10,896 nucleotides of DNA, from positions 1 through 10,896 of the forward strand of contig JAVBOF010000068.1 of the NCBI GenBank assembly GCA_031550915.1, given 5' to 3'. Shown one piece after another: positions 1 through 7,657 of this stretch (positions are counted from its first letter, which is position 1; each line of letters opens with the position of its first letter). Source of the DNA: JAVBOF01 sp031550915. GTDB lineage: Bacteria; Bacillota; Clostridia; Christensenellales; MGBC116941. The position numbers and the translations under genes are program-made. Below the pieces are notes generated by a model. It saw only the letters and a list, made by a program, of their open reading frames with translations, ran no database searches and was not told the origin of the DNA.

Positions 1-1
1 G

Positions 2-766
2 AATGCCAGCGAAGCATTCATAAAGAGGGGTATACGCCAGGAACGTGACTGGGAGAAGCATCAGGGGGCAATGCACGAACTGGCGAAGGCTATTGGCATA
101 AGCACTGCCGTGAGCAGGCTTGAGGCTTTTGATATATCAAACACTCAGGGGATGGACAGCGTGGCTTCAATGGTCGTATTTATCGACGGAAAGCCAAGCC
201 GCAAGCATTACAGGCGGTTTCGAATAAAGACGGTTGAGGGCGCGGATGATTTCGCGAGCATGGCTGAAGTCGTCGGGAGGAGGTTCCGACGAATGCTGGA
301 TGAGCAGAGCAGGGGTGTTGAAGAAGGCTTTTCCGATGTGCCTGATATCATAATTATAGACGGGGGTAAGGGACAGCTTAACGCCGCGGGAGTGGTTTTG
401 GATTCTATCGGACTCGATATGCTGCCAAGGATAGGGCTCGCAAAACGAAACGAAGAGATATTCTTACCGGGTGAAAGCGTTCCCGTTGTTTTGAAGAAAC
501 GAAGCCCTGCGTTGCATCTTTTGCAGAGGATACGCGATGAGGCGCACAGGTTTGCAATAACGTATCACCGCAGCTTGCGGGGCAAGACGGGATTACAATC
601 GGAGCTGGACAATATAAAGGGCGTTGGGCCGAAGAAAAAGACTGCGCTGCTAAAATCATTCCGCTCGATAGAAGATATTCGTGAAGCGGATGTAGAGAAA
701 ATAAAAGGTACCGCGGGATTGGATGCAAAAACCGCCCAGGCGGTGTATGATTATTTCAACGAATGA
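2..766 (+). CDS. uvrC: UvrABC system protein C, C-terminal part (5' truncated by window edge)
   Basis: This is the C-terminal part (about 254 residues) of the excinuclease subunit that makes the dual incisions in nucleotide excision repair. The reading frame is open from base 2, so the true start lies upstream; the first in-window ATG (71) is internal. What remains is the RNase H-like endonuclease domain that makes the 5' incision, followed by the C-terminal helix-hairpin-helix region. Visible family motifs are EAFDISN (Asp codon at 131), IIIDGGKGQL (Asp codon at 359) and DEAHRFAITYHR (about 535-570). Near the end, the segment DNIKGVGPKKKTALLKSF marks the helix-hairpin-helix DNA-binding motif. 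The N-terminal GIY-YIG nuclease and UVR domains are outside the window. The stop is followed after 13 nt by the HAD gene, suggesting co-transcription. The identification rests on long collinear similarity to known UvrC and is very secure. Confidence 0.96.
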   Translation, partial: NASEAFIKRGIRQERDWEKHQGAMHELAKAIGISTAVSRLEAFDISNTQGMDSVASMVVFIDGKPSRKHYRRFRIKTVEGADDFASMAEVVGRRFRRMLDEQSRGVEEGFSDVPDIIIIDGGKGQLNAAGVVLDSIGLDMLPRIGLAKRNEEIFLPGESVPVVLKKRSPALHLLQRIRDEAHRFAITYHRSLRGKTGLQSELDNIKGVGPKKKTALLKSFRSIEDIREADVEKIKGTAGLDAKTAQAVYDYFNE

Positions 767-779
767 ATTTGGGGGGCAT

Positions 780-1592
780 ATGGATATTAAGCTTTTGGCA
801 ATAGATATGGACGATACGCTTATAAGCGATGATTTGATAATTAGCGACAGGGACAAGACCGCCATCCGCCGTGCAAGAGAAATTGGCGTAAAGCCGTTTA
901 TGTGCACAGGCAGACCGTTTTTGGGCATTGAAAGGTATTTTGACGAGTTGGACGTTGAGCCCTTGGCGATATGCTTTGGCGGAGCCGAGATATACGACAG
1001 CAAGGGTAATACTATATTAAAGCACTTCGCCATCGATGTTGATACAGCAAAGGAAGTTATAGCTTTTGCGCGGGAATGCGGATGCCATATCCAGGCGTAC
1101 AGGGATGACGGATTCGTGTGCGAACAGATAAACAAATATTCCGATTTATATGTAAGGCTTTCCAATTTAAATCCGATAGTTTTAGAGAATATGTTGGAAT
1201 GTATAAACTGGGAATCTCCAAAGCTTTTGATGATAAGCGAGGAGGACAAGGTACCGGATATTATCAAGCTTGCGCAGGAAAGGTTTGGAGATAAATTGCA
1301 TATAAGCGGCTCTCGCAGGGATTTTATTGAGATAGTCAAGCCGGGCGTTACAAAAGGGAATGCTTTGAAATATCTCACCGAGGAGTATTACGGATTTATG
1401 CCGGAAAATGTTATGGCTATTGGCGATGGGTTTATTGACAGGGATATGCTACTATATGCGGGCATAGGAGTCGCTATGGCCAATGCAGTACCGAGTGTTT
1501 TGGAAATAGCGGATTATATAACCGCGGATAACAACAATTCCGGTGTGGCTAAAGCTATAGAGAAGTTTGTTTTTGGGGGCGAAAACGCATGA
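780..1592 (+). CDS. Cof-type HAD-superfamily phosphatase
   Basis: A 270-residue predicted phosphatase of the Cof (HAD IIB cap) family, whose members usually hydrolyse sugar phosphates, nucleotides or flavin phosphates. The specific substrate cannot be read from sequence. Motif I is DMDDTL (nucleophile D9, acid/base D11), motif II lies in FMCTGRP, the motif III lysine in VTKGNAL, and motif IV is GDGFIDRDML. Motif IV is slightly unusual, since family members normally have GDGxNDxxM and here Ile replaces the Asn. The frame stays open upstream to 723, inside uvrC, but I chose ATG 780 because the family starts just before motif I and a G-rich Shine-Dalgarno (771-776) sits right before it. The stop overlaps the hprK start (ATGA), so it is translationally coupled to hprK and may serve carbon metabolism; that role is inference. 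Confidence 0.92.
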   Translation: MDIKLLAIDMDDTLISDDLIISDRDKTAIRRAREIGVKPFMCTGRPFLGIERYFDELDVEPLAICFGGAEIYDSKGNTILKHFAIDVDTAKEVIAFARECGCHIQAYRDDGFVCEQINKYSDLYVRLSNLNPIVLENMLECINWESPKLLMISEEDKVPDIIKLAQERFGDKLHISGSRRDFIEIVKPGVTKGNALKYLTEEYYGFMPENVMAIGDGFIDRDMLLYAGIGVAMANAVPSVLEIADYITADNNNSGVAKAIEKFVFGGENA

Positions 1593-2542
1593 AGGTGCCA
1601 ATAAAGACTATAATAAAAGACTTGGATCTAAAATTGATCAACCATGTAACGAAGGATTATTTTGTGATTGAAAATATGGACCTTAACAGGCCCGGGCTCC
1701 AGTTTGCGAATTTTTTCGATTACTTTGCGTTTATACGTGTGCAGGTTGTCGGCAGGGTCGAGATGACCTATATTAAGGGCAAAGATAAAGCTTATAGACG
1801 TGAGATCATGGACAAGTTTTTTAGCTCCAAGATACCTTGTGTGATCGTTGCGCGTGGCTTGAGGCCTGTGCCGGAGATGATCGAATATGCAAATAAATAT
1901 GATGTCCCCGTGTTTTCTGCCAAGGTTACGACAACCAACCTTTCTCTGAAATTGGTCGATTTTCTTGGTAAACAACTTGCCCCTACGGCTACGATACACG
2001 GCGTATTGCTGGATGTTTATGGGGCGGGTGTGTTGATTACTGGGGATTCTGGTATAGGTAAGAGCGAAACTGCGCTGGAGCTGATAAAACGCGGGCATAT
2101 GCTCGTCGCGGATGACGTTGTTGAGATTACACGTGTTGCCGATAACCGTATTGTCGGGCAATCGCCGGAACTGGTACGCCATATGATGGAGATACGAGGT
2201 ATTGGGCTTATAGACATACGGTATCTATACGGCGTGGGCGCCGTTATTCGCAGTAAAAGCATAGATCTTGTTATGGAGATGGAAACGTGGGACGAAACAA
2301 AGATGTATGACCGTCTAGGCATTGTAGACGAGTATACAACGCTTTTGGAAACGCAGATACCAAAGCTTACAATGCCAGTGCGTCCGGGAAGAAACACGGC
2401 AATAGTTGTTGAAGTAGCCGCACGAAATTTCTGGTTAAAAAAGATGGGCTACAATGCCGCTATGGAATTTGATAAACGGCTCACTGCAAAGATACGGGAA
2501 AACCGTTCCTCCAGGGCTTCGGATAGATTTCTGGACGACTAG
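1589..2542 (+). CDS. hprK: HPr kinase/phosphorylase
   Basis: A bifunctional enzyme that phosphorylates Ser46 of HPr (and Crh where present) using ATP or pyrophosphate, and reverses this by phosphorolysis. It is the sensor of carbon catabolite repression in low-GC Gram-positives and acts as a cytosolic hexamer. At 317 residues it is the usual family length. The N-terminal domain spans about 1-130. The catalytic domain carries the conserved His in TIHGVL (H137), the Walker A loop GDSGIGKS (G152-S159), the LVADDVV segment, and the HprK signature MEIRGIGLIDI. All key residues are intact. The ATG overlaps the stop of the upstream HAD gene by 4 nt, and a strong terminator follows, so hprK is the last gene of the uvrC–HAD–hprK unit. 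A uvrC–hprK neighbourhood is familiar from clostridia. Confidence 0.97.
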   Translation: MKVPIKTIIKDLDLKLINHVTKDYFVIENMDLNRPGLQFANFFDYFAFIRVQVVGRVEMTYIKGKDKAYRREIMDKFFSSKIPCVIVARGLRPVPEMIEYANKYDVPVFSAKVTTTNLSLKLVDFLGKQLAPTATIHGVLLDVYGAGVLITGDSGIGKSETALELIKRGHMLVADDVVEITRVADNRIVGQSPELVRHMMEIRGIGLIDIRYLYGVGAVIRSKSIDLVMEMETWDETKMYDRLGIVDEYTTLLETQIPKLTMPVRPGRNTAIVVEVAARNFWLKKMGYNAAMEFDKRLTAKIRENRSSRASDRFLDD

Positions 2543-2554
2543 AATTAATAGTAT

Positions 2555-2584
2555 AAAAAAGCGGGTAAACGCCCGCTTTTATAG
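2555..2584 (+). terminator. Intrinsic terminator of the uvrC–HAD–hprK unit
   Basis: A perfect 9-bp inverted repeat, AAAAGCGGG (2557-2565) and CCCGCTTTT (2572-2580), encloses a 6-nt loop, and the right arm ends in a T tract. It starts about 15 nt after the hprK stop. Because the arms begin with A and end with T it could also function on the minus strand, stopping read-through from the converging XRE gene. Confidence 0.9.
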
Positions 2585-2680
2585 TTTCACACACCATACA
2601 CCCAAGATAAAGAAGCACTGTAATAATATTCAAAAGCAACACATTTATTACCTTTAAACTTTAAACTTATGCACACTTTC

Positions 2681-2713
2681 AAAAAAATATGTGTATAACG
2701 TGTGTATAAACAT
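2681..2713 (-). terminator. Probable AT-rich terminator of the XRE regulator gene
   Basis: Read on the minus strand, ATGTTTATA (2713-2705) can pair with TATACACAT (2697-2689) at 8 of 9 positions around a 7-nt loop, and one base later comes a run of seven T (2687-2681). It lies 15 nt past the regulator stop codon. The stem is weak because it has few G-C pairs, so this is a moderate call. Confidence 0.42.
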
Positions 2714-2727
2714 TGCTGAAAACTGGA

Positions 2728-3492
2728 TTAGTCATTTAAAACTTTGCCAATAACATCGAGAGTATCATAATCTTCGATCAATATCGGCGGGAATGCGGGG
2801 TTCATTGGTATAAGCAGAAAACTGTTGTTATGTAATATCAACTTTCTGCAGGTTGGTTTACCGTCTATAAAAAAAGCGCCAAGCTGATTGTTTGCCAAAA
2901 TCGGCGTCTGCTGTATCCACGCTACGCAACCCATTGGCAAACGCGGATCCATTGAATCATCATCCATACACAAGCCAAATTGAGCACCGTTGGGGATATC
3001 CTCTATCCCTGTATCCTCCGCACCCAAAAACACCTTTTTGTCCCCTAAAACAGGGAGATGGCGCCGAAGCTTGTTTTTTTGCACTTTTTCCGTTATAAAG
3101 TCTGCAACAAAAGCATGCCCGGTATCCTCTGGCTCTTTGAAGACTTCCTTCTCCACCTCGATGATAATAGGGGCAGGAGGTTCCGGCATATCGTTTAAAA
3201 GATCGATACCTCGCAGGAGGAAATCGCGCTGCTCATCCCTTAATGAAAGGATCTTTTTTGCCGTATTAACGATCCTCATATCAACATGGTAATCCTCAGG
3301 CATAAAGAATTCGTGAAGCCCGATACCGAACCCGGCGCATATACGATCCATCATTGTAATGGTAGGCTGCTTTTTGCCGCTTTCGATATTAGAAAGGGAA
3401 CCCTGCGAAAGATTTGCTTTCCGCGCAAGCTGTGCTTGGCTCCATTCCCGTTCTTCCCTCAGTTCGATTATCCTTTTACTGACATCAAACAT
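2728..3492 (-). CDS. XRE-family transcriptional regulator with LexA/S24-like C-terminal domain
   Basis: A 254-residue DNA-binding regulator. Residues 5-60 form a Cro/CI-type helix-turn-helix; QAQLARKANLSQGSLSNIES contains the two helices. A linker of about 80 residues follows, with a Pro/Glu-rich stretch near 103-122. Residues 146-254 resemble the LexA/CI peptidase S24 fold, with the serine motif DDSMDPRLPMG (S180). In LexA the general-base lysine lies in a TVKRL segment; the equivalent here reads TCRKL, placing Arg (R216) at that position with Lys one residue later. I also see no Ala-Gly or Cys-Gly cleavage site before S180. It may therefore sense or dimerise through this domain without self-cleaving (inference). 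The ATG has a GGAG Shine-Dalgarno 5 nt upstream. It is a single-gene unit with its own promoter and terminator. Target genes are unknown. Confidence 0.9.
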   Translation of the reverse strand: MFDVSKRIIELREEREWSQAQLARKANLSQGSLSNIESGKKQPTITMMDRICAGFGIGLHEFFMPEDYHVDMRIVNTAKKILSLRDEQRDFLLRGIDLLNDMPEPPAPIIIEVEKEVFKEPEDTGHAFVADFITEKVQKNKLRRHLPVLGDKKVFLGAEDTGIEDIPNGAQFGLCMDDDSMDPRLPMGCVAWIQQTPILANNQLGAFFIDGKPTCRKLILHNNSFLLIPMNPAFPPILIEDYDTLDVIGKVLND

Positions 3493-3514
3493 AAATACTC
3501 CATAACCTCATAAT

Positions 3515-3543
3515 AATAAATAGGATAACACCATTCATGTCAA
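3515..3543 (-). promoter_or_regulatory. Sigma-A-type promoter of the XRE regulator
   Basis: On the minus strand a perfect -35 TTGACA (3543-3538) is followed after 17 nt by TTTATT (3520-3515), a 4-of-6 match to the -10 consensus. The start codon is about 22 nt further on. The -35 is convincing; the exact -10 is less certain because the region is AT-rich. Confidence 0.55.
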
Positions 3544-3642
3544 TAGACAAGCAATCGCGCGGATATTATACAGTTTTCGCCAATAGTCTTTCTAATAGAA
3601 TAAAATATTCCTTTTTGCAGCAGGTTTCATAATAAATGCAAT

Positions 3643-3673
3643 AAAAAAAGCCGGCAATTCATCGCCGACCTTT
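3643..3673 (-). terminator. Intrinsic terminator after cdaR
   Basis: On the minus strand GTCGGC (3669-3664) pairs with GCCGGC (3655-3650) around an 8-nt loop, with one T-G wobble. The stem can extend outward through G-T and A-T pairs into a run of seven T (3649-3643). It begins about 7 nt after the cdaR stop, so the icd–cdaR operon ends here and does not continue into the XRE gene. Confidence 0.85.
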
Positions 3674-3680
3674 AGGTCAC

Positions 3681-4940
3681 TTATTTGCTTTGGGTTATTG
3701 TTACGATGACTTTTGATTTTGAAAGGGAGACACTCTCGTCACTCAAACTTTTTGGAAGCTCATATTTGACATCCAATGTATATACGCCTGCCTCAAGTCC
3801 AAACGCATCTACAAAGAGCTTAATAGATTCGGATTTGAGAGAATTGATGACATTTTGCCTGCCGCTAATTTCTACATCTATACCTTCGGTATCTACAGCC
3901 GCAGTAAGACCGTTTTTCAAACTGGTTACGGTGATCGGTAGATTTTTAAAGCTCTTCGATTCCTTTTTTTCTGATACGAATGCAACTACGACGATCTTTG
4001 TGCCGTTTACTATATCAACGCCATCCGGCAGTATGGGTTTGCCCTCTTCCTGCACATTTTGCTTTGCGTTTTGGATGTTAATGTTTTCAAGTTTAATACT
4101 TTTGATATCATCGATGTTTTTGCCGGCGATGGTCACTTTATCAGGAGTGCATGAATAACCCGTATACTCGAAACCATCCGCGACGCTATCCTTTGCGTTT
4201 ATTGCGGCCTCGGCGTCTATCGGAACGACCTTCATAGGTAGCACCTGCATTTCTACTACAACGGATTGCGAGGCGTCTGAAAATGTACCGTCGACAATTT
4301 CCTGATTATCCGCATCATAGAATTTAACCGGCAAGCTGTTATTCAGGTCGGTTTTTAGATCATTTAAATTGATATCGCAAACAGCTTTCTGCACTCTAGA
4401 CACATCCATTTGGGCGCCTTTTACGACAATAACGCTGGGCATAAAGCTTGGTTCTGAATGATGGTATCCTTCCGGTATCTTACCGATGATATTTGCCTGC
4501 ACGGGTATCCTGTTTTCGGAGAATTTATCCACTTCCACCGTCACAGTGGAAGGAGAGAACTTCGTAGCCCGAGCACCGGCGGAAACATCCGCCTTTATCT
4601 GCATATCATAGGTCCCGGGTTCAGATATCCTGCCGACATCAATATACGCGGATACGCTGTCTGTGGTCACATACCTGGCTTCACGCATGCTGGTTTCGAC
4701 CTCTACCTTAGCAACTCCATCCTTTAAGTTCTTAAGGCCCCCCCGGATTATTAGACCGTTATCGCCTAGTATCTTTTCATTACGGAATACTACTTGGTTG
4801 CCTTCTATACTTTTCTTGGTCAACGGATTGGTATCGGCGATTACAAAGCTCCATAATATGCTTGCAAAAAATATGGCTATAAGCTTGTACCAAAGATTGT
4901 GACTGAACCATTTTCCGATGCGAAACAGAACTTTTTTCAT
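3681..4940 (-). CDS. cdaR: YbbR-domain protein, regulator of the diadenylate cyclase
   Basis: A 419-residue membrane-anchored extracytoplasmic protein and partner of CdaA, known in other Firmicutes to modulate its c-di-AMP synthesis. One N-terminal transmembrane segment (about residues 15-35, LIAIFFASILWSFVIA) is preceded by basic residues. The rest should lie outside the membrane and consists of repeated beta-rich YbbR modules; recurring segments such as the one around VEVDKFSENRIPVQANIIG are typical. The start overlaps the cdaA stop by 4 nt (ATGA on the minus strand), with a strong AGGAGG Shine-Dalgarno inside the end of cdaA. A terminator follows the stop. In Bacillus and many relatives glmM lies directly downstream of cdaR; here it does not. 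A seven-G run (coding strand, about 4738-4744) lies within the gene without breaking the frame. Confidence 0.92.
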   Translation of the reverse strand: MKKVLFRIGKWFSHNLWYKLIAIFFASILWSFVIADTNPLTKKSIEGNQVVFRNEKILGDNGLIIRGGLKNLKDGVAKVEVETSMREARYVTTDSVSAYIDVGRISEPGTYDMQIKADVSAGARATKFSPSTVTVEVDKFSENRIPVQANIIGKIPEGYHHSEPSFMPSVIVVKGAQMDVSRVQKAVCDINLNDLKTDLNNSLPVKFYDADNQEIVDGTFSDASQSVVVEMQVLPMKVVPIDAEAAINAKDSVADGFEYTGYSCTPDKVTIAGKNIDDIKSIKLENINIQNAKQNVQEEGKPILPDGVDIVNGTKIVVVAFVSEKKESKSFKNLPITVTSLKNGLTAAVDTEGIDVEISGRQNVINSLKSESIKLFVDAFGLEAGVYTLDVKYELPKSLSDESVSLSKSKVIVTITQSK

Positions 4941-5782
4941 TTGCTTTCCCTCCTTTTGAAAAGGAAAGAGTAAAACGGATCGGTACTAGGACGTGACAAT
5001 ATGCTCATCAAGATATCCTTGAGAGCCTTGCTGTCCAAATATCGGATTAATTTGCCATCCCTGGCGATAGAGATCACACCGGTTTCTTCGGATACGATTA
5101 TAGTTATGCTATCCGAGACTTCGGATACGCCGAGCGCAGCCCTGTGCCGTGTACCCAGCTCCTTGCCTATCTCCTTATTTCCGCTGAGCGGAAGGAAACA
5201 TCCGGCCGCCACGATTTCGCCGCCGCGGATAATCATAGCGCCGTCGTGTAACGGCGTATTTGGCTCGAATATGTTTTCTATTAGTGCGGAGGTCACTTTC
5301 CCGGTTATTTGTGTCCCGGATTCAGCGATATCCGAGAGCCCTGTTTTTCTTGCGAGGACAATCAAAGCGCCCACTTTCCTCTTTGCCAGCCGCAGGACGG
5401 CCGACTGGATCTCATTTGCCGCCCAACTGTTATCCTCCATTTTTATAAAGCTCCGGTTCTTAAATATCATCTCGCCGCGCCCCAATTGTTCCAGAGCGCG
5501 CCGCAGCTCCGGCTGGAATAAGACCGCGATAATAAATACCCCGAAATAGAGCAATTGGGACATGACCCAACTCAGGGCTTTAAGCTCGATGATCTCTGCC
5601 AACCTGCCGATTATCAAAAGTATACCGAGGCCTTTTAATACCTGGATCGCCCGGGTATCTTTTGTAAGGATCAAAAGCCAGTATATAATGACGGCGAGCA
5701 GGAGAATATCTATGCCGTCACGGATATTGAATTGTACCAGGTTTTGCATGAAGGTACCGAAAATATCCTGCAAAACATCCAC
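4937..5782 (-). CDS. cdaA: Diadenylate cyclase CdaA (c-di-AMP synthase)
   Basis: A membrane-bound enzyme that condenses two ATP into the essential second messenger c-di-AMP, which controls potassium and osmolyte balance and cell wall homeostasis. Three N-terminal hydrophobic segments (about residues 22-40, 50-65 and 70-88) precede the cytosolic DAC domain. The DAC domain carries the QPELRRALEQLGRG linker, the catalytic DGA motif (D180-A182 in LHDGAMIIRGG), the RHR motif (R212-R214 in GTRHRAALG) and SEETG at 231-235. At 281 residues it is the normal length. The annotated start is GTG at 5782, but its Shine-Dalgarno (AAGAGG) nearly touches the codon. An in-frame TTG at 5773 sits at better spacing and may be the real start, costing three residues. 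It is coupled to cdaR by a 4-nt overlap and lies 57 nt after the SEC-C gene. Confidence 0.96.
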   Translation of the reverse strand: MDVLQDIFGTFMQNLVQFNIRDGIDILLLAVIIYWLLILTKDTRAIQVLKGLGILLIIGRLAEIIELKALSWVMSQLLYFGVFIIAVLFQPELRRALEQLGRGEMIFKNRSFIKMEDNSWAANEIQSAVLRLAKRKVGALIVLARKTGLSDIAESGTQITGKVTSALIENIFEPNTPLHDGAMIIRGGEIVAAGCFLPLSGNKEIGKELGTRHRAALGVSEVSDSITIIVSEETGVISIARDGKLIRYLDSKALKDILMSILSRPSTDPFYSFLFKRRESK

Positions 5783-5839
5783 CTCTTACTTTATTTGTGG
5801 TCAGTAAGCGCGCAAATTGCTTTTGCGCTTTTCAAGCTA

Positions 5840-6337
5840 TCATGCACCGCAGCATTTCTTGTATTTTTTACCGCTGCCGCAGGGACAGGGATCATTGCGG
5901 CCGGCGGTTTTTTCGCTTACTGCCATGCCGCTTTTGCGGAATTCGCGCCTGATATCGTTCCTTTTTTCTTCGCTCAGGATAGCGTCCCAGCCATCCAGCT
6001 CAAACAGCCAGTCCGCTTTAGCGCCAAGCATGTTGAAATAAAGCTTTTCAAAGTCTATATCTATGGTTATTGCCGTGTCTTTTTCCAAAGCATCCATATC
6101 AAGCTCTTTGGTAAGACTGGTATTTATCCCATCCAAAAAGCCGGTAAATGTGATTTCATCGGCGCCGAATTCCTTTGCAAGTTCCTCTACGGTGCCTTCG
6201 TACTTATTCTTTTTTGCTAGAAGGATCTTTGCGTAAAAGGCCTCTTCCTTATTGAAATAGTCCTTCCAAAAAGCATCCTGCTGCGCCTTTGGCCGTTCTT
6301 TAGACGCAATATCGGTCCAGTCGTTCATCAATCCCAT
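5840..6337 (-). CDS. SEC-C zinc-motif protein of unknown function
   Basis: A 165-residue acidic protein ending in a textbook SEC-C motif, GRNDPCPCGSGKKYKKCC (residues 147-163), with the CxCx8CC zinc ligands C151, C153, C162 and C163. In SecA the same motif binds zinc and mediates contact with SecB and ribosomes. Here it is attached to a small, probably helical N-terminal region (1-140) rich in Glu, Asp and Lys, with no signal peptide or membrane segment. The function of such stand-alone proteins is not established. The ATG lies 2 nt after the icd stop, with a GGAGGG Shine-Dalgarno inside the end of icd, so it is clearly co-translated with icd. A second Met at codon 4 is a possible alternative start. 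Confidence 0.88.
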   Translation of the reverse strand: MGLMNDWTDIASKERPKAQQDAFWKDYFNKEEAFYAKILLAKKNKYEGTVEELAKEFGADEITFTGFLDGINTSLTKELDMDALEKDTAITIDIDFEKLYFNMLGAKADWLFELDGWDAILSEEKRNDIRREFRKSGMAVSEKTAGRNDPCPCGSGKKYKKCCGA

Positions 6338-6339
6338 TT

Positions 6340-7557
6340 CTATTTACCCTCCAACAGTAATTCAAGTTTATCTTTTATCTTACGAATAAATGCTTCGGTA
6401 TTCAATACGGTGAATCCGCCGCCATCAACCAGTTCGCTTAGATCCTTGGTTATAAATCCGGATTCGATAGTCTCCAGCGCGGCACACTCCAATTTATTCG
6501 CAAAACCCTTAAGATCATCATTATCGTCGAGCTCTGCCCGCTTGCACAACGCTCCGGACCATGCAAAGAGCGTTGCGATACAGTTTGTTGAGGTTTCCTC
6601 GCCGTTAATATGCTTCAAATAATGTTTTGTTACGGTCCCGTGCGCCGCCTCGTATTCAAAGCAACCATCCGGGGATACCAAAACGGAGGTCATCATCGCC
6701 AAGCTGCCGAATGCCGTAGCAACCATATCACTCATAACATCACCGTCATAGTTTTTGCACGCCCATATAAAGCCGCCTTCGCTGCGGACTACACGCGCCA
6801 CGGCATCGTCGATGAGTGTGTAGAAATATTCGATGCCCGCGTCTTTGAATTTTGCGGCATATTCTGCGTTAAAGATATCGTTAAAAATATCCTTAAAGCG
6901 GTGGTCATATGTTTTTGATATGGTGTCCTTCGTAGAGAACCACAGATCCTGCTTTATGTCCAGCGCGTAATTGAAGCAGGAACGCGCAAAGCTCTCGATG
7001 GACCTATCGGTATTATGTATGCCTTGCAAAATGCCCGGCGCACTGAAATCAAAGATCTCGATACGCGTTTCGTCGCCGGATTCATCGGTAAAAACCAACT
7101 CGGCAAGGCCGGGTTTATTTATATACATTTCTGAATTGCGGTAAACGTCACCGTAAGCGTGCCTTGCTATGGTTATCGGCTTTTTCCATCTGGAAACTGC
7201 CGGTTTGATATTTGGCACAATGACAGGCGTACGGAAAACCGTCCCATCCAACGCGGCGCGGATAGTGCCGTTGGGACTTTTCCACATGCTCTTTAGGCCG
7301 TATTCTTCGACCCTGTCTGCGTTTGGTGTTATAGTTGCGCACTTCACGCCGACTTTTAGCTTCCGTACAGCTTCCGCAGCTTCATGTGTGATCAAATCGT
7401 CGCTTTCATCCCTGCTTGGCAGGCCAAGGTCATAATATTCGGTGTTCAACTCTACATATGGTTCCAATAAAATATCTTTGATCATCTTCCAGATGATTCG
7501 TGTCATCTCGTCGCCGTCCATCTCCGCGATGGCATTCTGCATCTTAATCTTTTCCAT
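6340..7557 (-). CDS. icd: NADP-dependent isocitrate dehydrogenase (eukaryote-like homodimeric subfamily)
   Basis: Oxidatively decarboxylates isocitrate to 2-oxoglutarate, giving NADPH and the carbon skeleton for glutamate. The 405-residue sequence resembles the human IDH1/IDH2-type subfamily more than the E. coli Icd type. It has KSPNGTIR (93-100), RHAYGD with R132 at the position of human IDH1 R132, NYDGDVMSD (metal-binding D273 and D277), and EAAHGTVTKHY. In the last motif K311-H312 matches the Arg-His pair that contacts the NADP 2'-phosphate, which fits NADP use. The Shine-Dalgarno GGGAGGA precedes ATG 7557. It is the first gene of the icd–SEC-C–cdaA–cdaR operon, behind a promoter at 7597-7625. 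The pairing with c-di-AMP genes is unexpected. Confidence 0.96.
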   Translation of the reverse strand: MEKIKMQNAIAEMDGDEMTRIIWKMIKDILLEPYVELNTEYYDLGLPSRDESDDLITHEAAEAVRKLKVGVKCATITPNADRVEEYGLKSMWKSPNGTIRAALDGTVFRTPVIVPNIKPAVSRWKKPITIARHAYGDVYRNSEMYINKPGLAELVFTDESGDETRIEIFDFSAPGILQGIHNTDRSIESFARSCFNYALDIKQDLWFSTKDTISKTYDHRFKDIFNDIFNAEYAAKFKDAGIEYFYTLIDDAVARVVRSEGGFIWACKNYDGDVMSDMVATAFGSLAMMTSVLVSPDGCFEYEAAHGTVTKHYLKHINGEETSTNCIATLFAWSGALCKRAELDDNDDLKGFANKLECAALETIESGFITKDLSELVDGGGFTVLNTEAFIRKIKDKLELLLEGK

Positions 7558-7596
7558 ATTTCCTCCCAGATTCCAGGCTGATGATGCCCAGCTATA

Positions 7597-7625
7597 ATTT
7601 TATTCGAGATTATCGGAAATAGCAA
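7597..7625 (-). promoter_or_regulatory. Probable sigma-A promoter of the icd–cdaR operon
   Basis: On the minus strand a -35-like TTGCTA (7625-7620, 4 of 6) and a -10 TAAAAT (7602-7597, 5 of 6) are separated by exactly 17 nt. A start site near 7590 would give a leader of about 33 nt carrying the GGGAGGA ribosome binding site. A perfect dyad lies further upstream. Confidence 0.55.
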
Positions 7626-7657
7626 GTAAACAGCCGAAACTAAGACTATCCAACATC

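Noticed and set aside
656..1378. A long minus-strand open frame (240 codons) antisense to the HAD gene.
   Set aside because: It lies entirely opposite a well-recognised gene, has no family resemblance, and looks like a mirror of codon bias on the real strand.
2641..2711. Short tandem repeats (CTTTAAA twice near 2652-2665; TGTGTATAAC-like twice near 2690-2711).
   Set aside because: They are short, AT-rich and only two copies each. The second pair is better explained as the arms and loop of the XRE gene terminator.
4736..4746. A seven-C run in cdaR as a possible frameshift or phase-variation tract.
   Set aside because: The reading frame and YbbR-like sequence continue unbroken on both sides, so nothing indicates a frameshift.
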